Shown here piece by piece: positions 36,532-44,730 of a stretch of 64,000 bases of DNA. Position numbers and translations under genes: made by a program. Below the pieces are notes generated by a model. That model did no database searches and was not told the DNA's origin. It saw nothing but the letters and a program-made list of their open reading frames with translations. Positions within the stretch are counted from its first letter, which is position 1. Each line of letters opens with the position of its first letter. Origin of the DNA: Pseudoalteromonas sp. SMS1. GTDB taxonomy: Bacteria; Pseudomonadota; Gammaproteobacteria; Enterobacterales; Alteromonadaceae. The stretch is taken from the NCBI RefSeq assembly GCF_021530565.1, contig NZ_JAKGBI010000009.1:124001-188000 (forward strand). Reading direction: 5' to 3'.

Positions 36532-36828
36532 TTAATTAATTTGGACGATTTCAAGGCCTATTACGTAAGAATCTGGCGCAGTCTCCGTACTACTACATCG
36601 TACAACTTTAGCATTGGCATTAAATGGGGGAATTGTCGCACTCTTGCTATTGATAAAAACGGTCGCCAGTTCTCCAACTTCAAGTGGGCTATCAATTTCA
36701 ACCGACAGTCCCGTTGCGCTCAAATCTTGGCATACACCGACTATTTTTTCCCCAGTTTGGCTAACTGTTAACTCTGCTTGCGCATTGACCATCATACGCA
36801 TAAACCGACGTTTATCTTCATGGATCAT
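36532..36828 (-). CDS. Single-domain PilZ protein
   Basis: This 98-residue protein is a lone PilZ domain. It has the c-di-GMP-binding elements RRFMR (residues 7-11, RxxxR form) and DLSATGLS (residues 32-39, D/NxSxxG form). Such proteins respond to cyclic di-GMP and act on partners in motility or biofilm formation. It follows the receiver-domain gene by 10 bases on the same strand, so the two are probably an operon. Confidence 0.88.
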   Translation of the reverse strand: MIHEDKRRFMRMMVNAQAELTVSQTGEKIVGVCQDLSATGLSVEIDSPLEVGELATVFINSKSATIPPFNANAKVVRCSSTETAPDSYVIGLEIVQIN

Positions 36829-36838
36829 AGTTGAACTC

Positions 36839-37222
36839 CTAGACCATATTTTTTATTTTTTCCAAAAGAGATTGCATGGCAAATGGCTTTACAACATATT
36901 CATCGCAACCTGCTTCATACCCTGCTTGCTTTTCCTGTTCAGATTCTAACCCCGACACCATCATGACTGGAATGTCTTTGGTTTCAGGTGTATTTTTCAG
37001 CATACGACACGTGTCGTAACCATCAAGGCCCGGCATACAAACATCGAGCAATATGACATCCGGCGGATCTGCTATTGCATTAGACAGACAACTTAACCCT
37101 GATTCCGCATAACTGAATTTAAACGCGTCCGACAAGGCCATCGATAACATTTCGTAATTAAAATACTCATCGTCGACGACCAAAACGTGCGGTGTTTTAC
37201 TCCGTCTTTGCTGCGTGGACAT
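36839..37222 (-). CDS. Stand-alone response-regulator receiver domain
   Basis: I choose ATG 37222, which has GAAGGAAG upstream; an earlier TTG at 37252 would add 10 residues. The 127-residue product is only a receiver domain: acidic pair VVDDEY, phospho-acceptor Asp in LLDVCMPGLDGYD, Ser in MMVSG and Lys in YVVKPFA. There is no output domain, so it likely works by binding another protein. It is paired with the PilZ gene just downstream. Confidence 0.85.
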   Translation of the reverse strand: MSTQQRRSKTPHVLVVDDEYFNYEMLSMALSDAFKFSYAESGLSCLSNAIADPPDVILLDVCMPGLDGYDTCRMLKNTPETKDIPVMMVSGLESEQEKQAGYEAGCDEYVVKPFAMQSLLEKIKNMV

Positions 37223-37307
37223 AGTCAATGCCGCTTCCTTCTCACAATCCAAAAAATCATATCCTCTTATTAAGGTAATTGTCTCAAGGCAAAATGCAAG
37301 TCAATTC

Positions 37308-40300
37308 CTATAAATCCACTTCATTTAACGCATTACTAACACGCTTAGCCGAAATTGGGTAAGGTGTACCTAATGTTTGAGCGAATAAAGACACTCTTAG
37401 TTCCTGTAACATCCAAAAAATATGTAACAGCTCCGCAGGGACAGGCATTCCTTTTGGCACTTTATTGTACTTTTGCGTGTACAGTTCAGTTACTTTTTCA
37501 ATTTCCAATACACACAAACGATCTCTATTTGGGTCAACAGGTAATTTCTCTAGTCGCTTTTCTATTGCTTTTAAATAGCGCAGTAAGTCTGGCATTTTGT
37601 CTGCCCCATGCCCACTGACAAACCCTTTAAAAATAAGCGATTCTAACTGTGATTTAATGTCTCCGTGCGCCGTAATCATGGTCAGATCAACGCGCCCCTT
37701 CATGCGTTTGTTAACTGCATGAGCAACACTCAGAACTTGCTCTACTTGAGACGCAATTTCGACAACCTTATCGCCTAATTCACCTCGAATAAACTCTTTT
37801 GCTCGCTCAAATTCTGATTCGTCTCTCACCGCCTCAAACTGTGCAAGTAAGCTATCGACACCCGCAGCAGTACAATCTGAAATTAAGTCATGAATTTTAC
37901 CGAATGGATTGAAATACAGTCCCAGCTTGGCCTTATTGGGCAGATGCTGTTGCAAATATTTCACTGGAGAAGGAATATTCAACAAGATCAAACGCCTCAA
38001 ACCAAGTTGATGGGCTTGTTTGGCTTTTTCAGGGTGATCAAACAACGTAATCGCTGCACTGCCTTTTTTGTCTACCAGCGCAGGGAATGCTTTAATTTCA
38101 TAACCCCCCTGTTTTTTCGTATACTCATTTGGCAGTGCTCCAAATGTCCATTCTGTTATGTCATCTTGTTCAATCCCTTTTTCAGCAACTTTCGACAATG
38201 TTTGAGAAACTTTACCCTGAAGCTTTTCTTTTAATGCATTTAGATCAAAATCATGGGCCAATACCTTGCCGCTATCGTCAACAACCTCAAACTGCATTTT
38301 AAGGTGATTCTCTAACGCGCTTAAATCCCAATCGTCTTCATGCACTTTAATGCCAGTCATACGTAACAATCTTGTCGCGAGGGCTTCTAATAAAGTGCCT
38401 TGAAGGGGTTCTATCGATGCGAGCACAGCATCGGCATAGTTAGGAGCAGGTACAAAATTACGTCTTAGATTTTTCGGCAAGCTTTTAATCATTGCACAAA
38501 TAAGCTCATGTCGCAGCGCTGGAATATGCCAATCAAAGCCCTCAGTTTGTACCTGATTCAATAGCGCTAATGGCACAACCACCGTAACACCATCGACCGC
38601 TTTACCCGGTTCAAAGTGATAATTTAACGCAAGCGTTAAGTTGCCTTGCTGCCATGTATCGGGATAATCAAAAGCAGTAACTTTATCAGCGCCATGGCGC
38701 ATTAGAGTATCACGGTCCATATGCAAAACACGCTTGTCATTTTGTTGTTTGAACCAATGATTAAACGACGCACGGTTATTTACGTCTGCAGGGATTCGCT
38801 CGTCGTAGAATTCAAACATGTGCTGCTCATCTACTAAAATGTCTCGACGTCTAGCTTTGTTTTCGAGTGATTGGATCTCTTCGATGAGCGCTAAGTTGTA
38901 TGCTAAAAATGGCGCCTTTTGACCGAGTTGTTGGCCAATTAATGCCTCTTTTATAAACAACTCACGGCTTATTATTGGGTCAATTTGGCTGTACACCGTG
39001 CGTTTTCTTGAGACAACCGTAAGCCCATACAGCGTTTGCTGTTCGAAGGCGATAACAGCGCCTTGCTTTTTCTCCCAATGCGGTTCGCTGTAGCTACGCT
39101 TAACTAAGTGTTGAGCCAGTGGGGGCACCCATGCAAGATCGATCTTCGCATTGATGCGTGCATACAGCTTGCTAGTCTCAACGAGCTCAGCTGACATTAA
39201 CCATTTTGGACTCTTTTTAAATAAGCTAGATCCGGGAAAAACATGAAAAATACTGTTTCTTGCCCCTTTATAGTGTTGCTTTTCATCTTTGACGCCAATA
39301 TGGCTTAACATACCACTTAACAGCGATTGGTGAATGGCGTCGTAGCTCGCTTCATTGCCAGACCCTTTCAGCTCCATTTCATCACTCACTGTCGTCAATT
39401 GATAAACAATATCTTGCCATTCACGAATCCGCATATATGCCAAAAAGTCCTTTTGACACAACTTTCTGAACTGACTTCTTGAGAGCGCCTTTTGTTGCTC
39501 TTCTAAGTACTGCCAGAGATTGAGAAATGCCATAAAATCAGAATTCGGGTCTTCAAAACGACCATGCTTTTCATCCGCAGCACCTCGTTTCTCTTGTGGC
39601 CTTTCCCTTGGATCTTGGATAGAAAGCGCCGCAGCAATGATAGTAACTTCTTTTAATGCTCCCTGTTCTACCGAAGACAGTACCATCTTTGCCAAACGAG
39701 GATCTATCGGTAAGCGGCTGAGCTTTCGCCCTGCATGGGTCAGTTTCGCATTCTCACGTCTGCTTGCAGCTTGGACTGCACCGAGCTCTTCCAGCAACGA
39801 CATACCATCTTTGATGTTTCTATTGTCAGGAGCTTGAACAAATGGAAACTTAGCAATATCGCCCAGTCCTAATGCCAACATTTGTAAAATAACAGATGCA
39901 AGGTTAGTCCGTAAAATTTCTGGATCGGTAAACTCAGGACGAGATAGAAAGTCCTCTTCAGAGTACAATCGAATACAAATACCCGCAGCCACACGTCCAC
40001 AGCGGCCTGTTCTTTGATTTGCGCTCGCTTGAGAAACCGCTTCAATGGGCAGCCGCTGAACCTTAGTACGGTAGCTATAACGGCTGATACGTGCGGTACC
40101 AGGGTCAATGACATAACGGATCCCTGGGACCGTCAACGAGGTCTCTGCCACATTGGTGGACAGTACAATTCTGCGATGGCTATGCGGCGCGAAAATGCGG
40201 TTTTGTTCTGCATTAGATAACCGCGCAAACAAAGGGAGAATTTCCACTCCTTTCAAATTTCGTTTGCTAAGCGCATCTGCAGTATCTCTGATTTCTCGTT

Positions 40301-41189
40301 CACCATTCATAAATATTAGAATGTCACCGGGTCCTGCATCACACAGTTCATCCACGGCATCAAAGATACCTTGCAGTTGATCGTTTTCAGCTTCGCTTTG
40401 TTCGCCTGACACGTCAAGTACAGGTCTGTAACGCACCTCAACAGGGTATGTACGACCAGACACCTCGATAATAGGAGCATCATTGAAATGCTCTGAAAAT
40501 CGCTCAGGGTCAATCGTTGCAGAGGTAATAATGACTTTGAGGTCAGGCCTTTTTGGCAGAAGATTTTTTAAGTACCCAAGAATAAAGTCGATATTAAGGC
40601 TTCGTTCGTGAGCCTCATCAATAATGATGGTATCGTATTGATTTAGAAATCTATCTTGTTGTATTTCAGCAAGTAAGATGCCGTCCGTCATCAATTTGAT
40701 GTAACTTTTATCAGAGACTTGATCACTAAAGCGGATCTTGAAACCAACTTCCTCACCAAGCTCACACCCAACCTCTTCAGCAATACGATTAGCCACACTG
40801 CGTGCTGCAAGTCGCCTAGGTTGAGTATGGCCAATATACCCATCTATACCGCGACCAAGCTCCAAACAAATTTTTGGCAGCTGAGTGGTTTTACCCGAGC
40901 CAGTTTCACCGGCCACGATGACAACCTGATTATTTGCAATTGCCGCTTTGATGTCTTCTTTCTTTTGGCTAACGGGCAAAGATTCTGGATAAGAGACTGG
41001 TGGCAAGCCTTCTTGCCTTTGAGTTTTCAATTGCTGGCTACGCGCAATGGACTCACTGATCTGAGCAACAACTTTTTGCTGTTTTTTCTCATCAGTGATC
41101 TTTTTCACACCTTGAAGACGTTTCTTAAATAAAAACTGATCCTTCTTTAAGCAAAAAGGAATATCTGAATATAACGACTTTAAGTCCAC
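37308..41189 (-). CDS. hrpA: ATP-dependent RNA helicase HrpA
   Basis: This DEAH-box helicase of about 1290 residues is very similar to E. coli HrpA throughout. Motif I is VAGETGSGKTTQLPK, motif II IIIDEAHERSLNIDF, motif III TSATID, motif VI QRTGRCGR, and the C-terminal DUF3418 region ends in TLGTPYPIS. The longest frame begins with a TTG at 41234. I prefer GTG 41189, which has AAGGTG upstream and fits the family N-terminus. HrpA acts on stalled ribosomes and in RNA processing. Confidence 0.94.
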   Translation of the reverse strand: MDLKSLYSDIPFCLKKDQFLFKKRLQGVKKITDEKKQQKVVAQISESIARSQQLKTQRQEGLPPVSYPESLPVSQKKEDIKAAIANNQVVIVAGETGSGKTTQLPKICLELGRGIDGYIGHTQPRRLAARSVANRIAEEVGCELGEEVGFKIRFSDQVSDKSYIKLMTDGILLAEIQQDRFLNQYDTIIIDEAHERSLNIDFILGYLKNLLPKRPDLKVIITSATIDPERFSEHFNDAPIIEVSGRTYPVEVRYRPVLDVSGEQSEAENDQLQGIFDAVDELCDAGPGDILIFMNGEREIRDTADALSKRNLKGVEILPLFARLSNAEQNRIFAPHSHRRIVLSTNVAETSLTVPGIRYVIDPGTARISRYSYRTKVQRLPIEAVSQASANQRTGRCGRVAAGICIRLYSEEDFLSRPEFTDPEILRTNLASVILQMLALGLGDIAKFPFVQAPDNRNIKDGMSLLEELGAVQAASRRENAKLTHAGRKLSRLPIDPRLAKMVLSSVEQGALKEVTIIAAALSIQDPRERPQEKRGAADEKHGRFEDPNSDFMAFLNLWQYLEEQQKALSRSQFRKLCQKDFLAYMRIREWQDIVYQLTTVSDEMELKGSGNEASYDAIHQSLLSGMLSHIGVKDEKQHYKGARNSIFHVFPGSSLFKKSPKWLMSAELVETSKLYARINAKIDLAWVPPLAQHLVKRSYSEPHWEKKQGAVIAFEQQTLYGLTVVSRKRTVYSQIDPIISRELFIKEALIGQQLGQKAPFLAYNLALIEEIQSLENKARRRDILVDEQHMFEFYDERIPADVNNRASFNHWFKQQNDKRVLHMDRDTLMRHGADKVTAFDYPDTWQQGNLTLALNYHFEPGKAVDGVTVVVPLALLNQVQTEGFDWHIPALRHELICAMIKSLPKNLRRNFVPAPNYADAVLASIEPLQGTLLEALATRLLRMTGIKVHEDDWDLSALENHLKMQFEVVDDSGKVLAHDFDLNALKEKLQGKVSQTLSKVAEKGIEQDDITEWTFGALPNEYTKKQGGYEIKAFPALVDKKGSAAITLFDHPEKAKQAHQLGLRRLILLNIPSPVKYLQQHLPNKAKLGLYFNPFGKIHDLISDCTAAGVDSLLAQFEAVRDESEFERAKEFIRGELGDKVVEIASQVEQVLSVAHAVNKRMKGRVDLTMITAHGDIKSQLESLIFKGFVSGHGADKMPDLLRYLKAIEKRLEKLPVDPNRDRLCVLEIEKVTELYTQKYNKVPKGMPVPAELLHIFWMLQELRVSLFAQTLGTPYPISAKRVSNALNEVDL

Positions 41190-41268
41190 TACACGACACC
41201 TTGAAAATTCCAAAATCGCCGCGTAGTCTACCAAAACCTCGCGCTTCTACCCAAGTAAAAACAAACTT

Positions 41269-41697
41269 TTAAACAAATCTGTTCCCAGATTCGTAGGTGT
41301 CATGTAAATGTTTGTCAAAAGCGAGTAAAACATGGGCACGAGTAATCACCCCGATTAGCCTACCGTCTTCACCACATACAGGATAAAGTTTAGGTTTGTC
41401 GTTAGACATTCGATCAGCAATTTGCAGTATGCTGTCTTCAGGTTGAACACATACCGGATTTTTATTCATAACATCAGACACGATACTATGAGATTCGTTT
41501 TGATAGGTTGCTTCTAACATTTTTTTTATACAGTCTTGCTCAGATAAAAACCCTATCACTTTGTGGTTATCATCCAGTACAGGCCCTCCAGACTGACCGC
41601 TTTGTAATAATTTCTCTACTGCCATTTCAATGCGCATACTCGCATTAAAAGTGACCGGTCTATGATTTAAATAGTCTGCTACTTTAACTGATTGCAT
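41269..41697 (-). CDS. Two-CBS-domain protein
   Basis: This 142-residue protein consists of two CBS domains in tandem (residues about 10-65 and 75-130; conserved segments GGPVLDDNHKVIGFLSE and LYPVCGEDGRLIGVITR). Such pairs bind adenine nucleotides and regulate partners. Its target is unknown. It precedes hrpA on the same strand with about 80 bases between starts and stop. Confidence 0.86.
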   Translation of the reverse strand: MQSVKVADYLNHRPVTFNASMRIEMAVEKLLQSGQSGGPVLDDNHKVIGFLSEQDCIKKMLEATYQNESHSIVSDVMNKNPVCVQPEDSILQIADRMSNDKPKLYPVCGEDGRLIGVITRAHVLLAFDKHLHDTYESGNRFV

Positions 41698-41716
41698 TAT
41701 TTATTCCCCCAAATAA

Positions 41717-41750
41717 AACGCCAGCTACATTTATAATAGTAGCTGGCGTT
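41717..41750 (-). terminator. Terminator downstream of iaaA
   Basis: AACGCCAGCTAC (41717-41728) and GTAGCTGGCGTT (41739-41750) form a perfect 12-bp stem with a 10-base loop. On the minus strand it is followed by TTATTTGG. It separates iaaA from the CBS gene. Confidence 0.82.
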
Positions 41751-41785
41751 GATAAATTTGCCCAAGAATCAATAAGCGTTTATTT

Positions 41786-42811
41786 TTACTTGAAAATACC
41801 GACAAATGTTGGGGCTATGCTCGACTTGCTCGCTCGATACATTCCCTTGGTATTAAATGGCATACTAATGTTGCCATCGGAATCGACAATAATAACGCCA
41901 CCAGTTCCACCAGATTCGTACATAGGTCCAAAGATCACTTCTTTACCGGCTTGCTCAATGGACTTGTTTTGATATTCAACACGTGCACAAATATCCGCAG
42001 CCACGTTATAACGGATAAAATATTCACCGTGCCCCGTCGCTGACACCGCGCATGATTGGTTATCGGCAAACGTACCTGCGCCTATGATTGGTGAGTCGCC
42101 TACGCGCCCGAAACGCTTGGCAGTCATACCGCCAGTCGATGTCCCCGCAGCAAGGTTCCCGTTTTTATCCACCGCTACCGCACCGACAGTGCCCACTTTA
42201 AACTCAAGTGGCAATGACTGATGCGCCGCTTGATAATCTTTTGTGCCACTTTCTTTTTGTTTTAGCTTTTCTTTGGCACGCAATAGTGATTTATATCTAT
42301 CAGGGGTGTTAAAGTAATCAGACTCAACCAACTCGACGCCCTGTTTTTTAGCGAATTCCTCTGCACCTTGTCCACTGAGCATCACATGTACAGAATTGTC
42401 CATAACTTCCCGCGCAAGGTTAATGGGGTTTTTAATGTGCCTAACACCTGCGACCGCGCCTGCTTGTCGATTTCGACCATCCATTATCGACGCATCAAGC
42501 TCATGGTTTGCTTCATAGGTATAAACCGCCCCTTTTCCAGCATTAAAAAACGGAGAGTCTTCTAGAATGTTGATCGCTGTTGTTACGGCATCAAGGCTAT
42601 CACCGCCACTTTCTAGTACCTTATAACCTGCCTCAACAGCCTCTTTGAGCTTGGCACGATATGCCTGTTCTTTTTCTGGTGTAAAACGGCTTTTTTCAAT
42701 CGTCCCCGCACCGCCATGGATTGCAATGGCAATTGGCTGCGCTGCTTGTTTAGCTACAACACTGGCTGAGGCCATTGCCAATATCAGTCCCACTAGAGAT
42801 TTCTTATTCAT
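41786..42811 (-). CDS. iaaA: Isoaspartyl peptidase/L-asparaginase, exported
   Basis: I choose ATG 42811 (AGGA 6 bases upstream; 341 residues) rather than 42895. The product has a signal peptide (residues 1-20) and the N-terminal-nucleophile hydrolase fold: IAIHGGAGTI near residue 29 and the nucleophile Thr208 in KVGTVGAVA at the autocleavage site. GGDSLDAV and GRVGDSPIIGAGTFAD are family motifs. It removes beta-aspartyl dipeptides and asparagine and is cleaved into two subunits. Confidence 0.92.
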   Translation of the reverse strand: MNKKSLVGLILAMASASVVAKQAAQPIAIAIHGGAGTIEKSRFTPEKEQAYRAKLKEAVEAGYKVLESGGDSLDAVTTAINILEDSPFFNAGKGAVYTYEANHELDASIMDGRNRQAGAVAGVRHIKNPINLAREVMDNSVHVMLSGQGAEEFAKKQGVELVESDYFNTPDRYKSLLRAKEKLKQKESGTKDYQAAHQSLPLEFKVGTVGAVAVDKNGNLAAGTSTGGMTAKRFGRVGDSPIIGAGTFADNQSCAVSATGHGEYFIRYNVAADICARVEYQNKSIEQAGKEVIFGPMYESGGTGGVIIVDSDGNISMPFNTKGMYRASKSSIAPTFVGIFK

Positions 42812-42961
42812 TATTGTCCTACATAGAAGTTGCCAATGGCTACACCTTGCGTGTAAAGCGAAGGTTAAGCAAACTTTTGCGGTAAAACGTGACAAAAATG
42901 TAAAGCGTGCGGAATGTCAGGACGAAAACTGTCAAACCAGTGAAGTGATATGATGGGCATA

Positions 42962-42990
42962 AAAAAACGCTTGCAAGGCAAGCGTTTTTT
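42962..42990. terminator. Terminator between the sapC-like gene and iaaA
   Basis: AAAAAACGCTTGC and GCAAGCGTTTTTT form a perfect 13-bp stem with a 3-base loop (AAG). The T-tracts make it bidirectional. It follows the stop of the SapC-like gene by 30 bases. Confidence 0.9.
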
Positions 42991-43019
42991 ACTGTGTCCA
43001 GGTGTTGGACACTTTATAA

Positions 43020-43730
43020 TTAAGCTTCTTGTAGAGACGCTTTAAGACGAGCTAGGCGCGCTACTTGGTGCGTAGAAGTTAAAAACGCAAAAATAGGAGC
43101 TAGATAACCACGTTTACGCAGTTCAAGGTACTCTTCGTCGCTAAGTTCGTTTAGCTTACGCTCATCTACTAGGTAAATGCCGTTGATGTCTTTTTTCTCA
43201 CCCGCGATGTCTACAGTTAGCGTCTGTTGTACAAGCAGCTCTTTGTCAGCTAAGTACTTAGTGAAAACTTCTGTCACACGAGCAAACTCAACATAGTTCA
43301 CTAGCGCTTCTTTTCGCGCTTGAAGATAATCAGTTTCTTTGCCATCTGCAAACAGAGCATTACCTTCTTCTTCGCTTACAAGTGGACTTGCTTCGTCAAT
43401 AACGATACCAAACTGGTCTTCTTCAGGGTGTTTAACCAAACCAAAAGGATAGCGCGCTGCCGCAAGCGGTGCGAAACCTGCTTGCCACTTGCCATCTTTA
43501 ACATATAAGTTTTCGCCTGGCTCTAAACCAAATAAAGCAACAGCTTGGAATTGGCCACTTTCCGTGTTTTTAACAAACGCCATTGGAAACTCAGTTGCTA
43601 CGCGAGCAAACTCATGAGCAACAACAGGGATAAGGTGCTGTGATTTCAAAAATTCAACATTGATGCCATTTTTAACTTTTATGTTGGCATGCTTTTCGTT
43701 GTGTAAAGGCTGCACTTGTTGCTCCGCCAT
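43020..43730 (-). CDS. SapC family protein
   Basis: I choose ATG 43730 (GGAG 8 bases upstream; 236 residues). The longer frame to 43904 adds 58 basic residues over a leader region that contains a hairpin. The product matches the SapC family (opening HLIPVVAHEFARVATEFPMAFV), which is found next to TonB receptors and tryptophan-halogenase-like genes in Alteromonadales and other marine bacteria. Its biochemical function is unknown. It is divergent from the DUF6445 gene. Confidence 0.85.
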   Translation of the reverse strand: MAEQQVQPLHNEKHANIKVKNGINVEFLKSQHLIPVVAHEFARVATEFPMAFVKNTESGQFQAVALFGLEPGENLYVKDGKWQAGFAPLAAARYPFGLVKHPEEDQFGIVIDEASPLVSEEEGNALFADGKETDYLQARKEALVNYVEFARVTEVFTKYLADKELLVQQTLTVDIAGEKKDINGIYLVDERKLNELSDEEYLELRKRGYLAPIFAFLTSTHQVARLARLKASLQEA

Positions 43731-43800
43731 AATACTACTCCATTCAAATTCGTAATTTTTACTTTTAGTGGCCCTAAGGCTAATGGTTTTGGGACCAAAA

Positions 43801-43856
43801 GAAAAGCCCTTATAGCGGGAATTTTTACATTTACGTCCCTCATGTAAAAGCTTTTC
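43801..43856 (-). promoter_or_regulatory. Nested inverted repeats in the leader of the SapC-like gene
   Basis: TTTTACAT (43823-43830) pairs with ATGTAAAA (43842-43849), and directly outside GAAAAGC (43801-43807) pairs with GCTTTTC (43850-43856) across a 15-base one-sided bulge. On the minus strand this would fold in the mRNA leader about 70-125 bases before the ATG. I do not recognise a known riboswitch class. Confidence 0.4.
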
Positions 43857-44034
43857 GCTATTTGCCTCTTTCTCGTACTTTAATTGTAAAAACACTGAAG
43901 GCAAATTGCGCTAAACAAACTGTGTAGAATTTGATAAATTGGGAACAGTCAATTACGAACAAGGCCCACAGCTTACGCAACATAAGCTGTAAACTTTTCG
44001 CACCCAACACGTAACTTTATTGAAAGGATGCACA

Positions 44035-44730
44035 GTGGATCAAGACATTATGAATTTAACCCCTACCGATAGCCACACACCTATTTGTTGCTTGAGTACG
44101 GGTCAAGAGAGTTTGAAGTGGAAGAAACTTGCATCAGATTACAAACCAGACTGGGTGAAACCGATTAATAGCTACCCCGGATTGTGGGCACGCGTTCCAG
44201 ACAGTTATTACGATTTTATTAGAGAAATTATGACTAAGATGGCGCCTTTTTTCGGTTTAGATGTAAACGATGTAAAAAGAGTCAGCGCAAACTATGCCGT
44301 TGTAACAAAGTCACAAACCGAGCTAGGCCCATACCAAACGATCCCTCACTTTGACAATTTGAATCCAAATCAAATTGCGTTGGTCCACTATTTATGTGAT
44401 AACCAATTTGGTGGGACCGGCTTTTACAAGCATCGAGCAACTGGGTTTGAAGAGATTACGACCACAAACCATGACACTTATAGAGATATATTAGACACAG
44501 AGTTGCAGGCAAAGCCTCTAGAGTCCCCCGCATATATCAGAGCGGATCACCCATTATTTATGAGAACCCAATATTTAGAGGCGCAATTTGGCGACATCGT
44601 TGCTTTTCCGAGCAACATTTTACACTCTGCATGTATTGTCGGTGAGCCCCCCAGCGACAAATCGCTTACTGAAGGCCGCCTTACAATCACAAGTTTTATC
44701 GTATTTGGTCAACGTAGCACGCAAGCCTAA
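44035..44730 (+). CDS. DUF6445 protein, putative 2-oxoglutarate/Fe(II) oxygenase-like
   Basis: I choose GTG 44035 (AAAGGA 6 bases upstream; 231 residues); an earlier TTG at 44020 is less likely. The fold resembles prolyl-hydroxylase-type oxygenases: an HxD pair in TIPHFDNLNP, a distal His in NILHSACI and an Arg in GRLTITSFI, the order expected for metal and 2-oxoglutarate binding. The family occurs beside SapC and tryptophan-halogenase-like genes. Its stop overlaps that of the convergent halogenase gene. Confidence 0.78.
   Translation: MDQDIMNLTPTDSHTPICCLSTGQESLKWKKLASDYKPDWVKPINSYPGLWARVPDSYYDFIREIMTKMAPFFGLDVNDVKRVSANYAVVTKSQTELGPYQTIPHFDNLNPNQIALVHYLCDNQFGGTGFYKHRATGFEEITTTNHDTYRDILDTELQAKPLESPAYIRADHPLFMRTQYLEAQFGDIVAFPSNILHSACIVGEPPSDKSLTEGRLTITSFIVFGQRSTQA

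Noticed and set aside
43731-43904. N-terminal extension of the SapC-like protein
   Set aside because: The open frame continues for 58 codons, but the ATG at 43730 has the ribosome-binding site and fits the family start, and the extension overlaps a leader hairpin.
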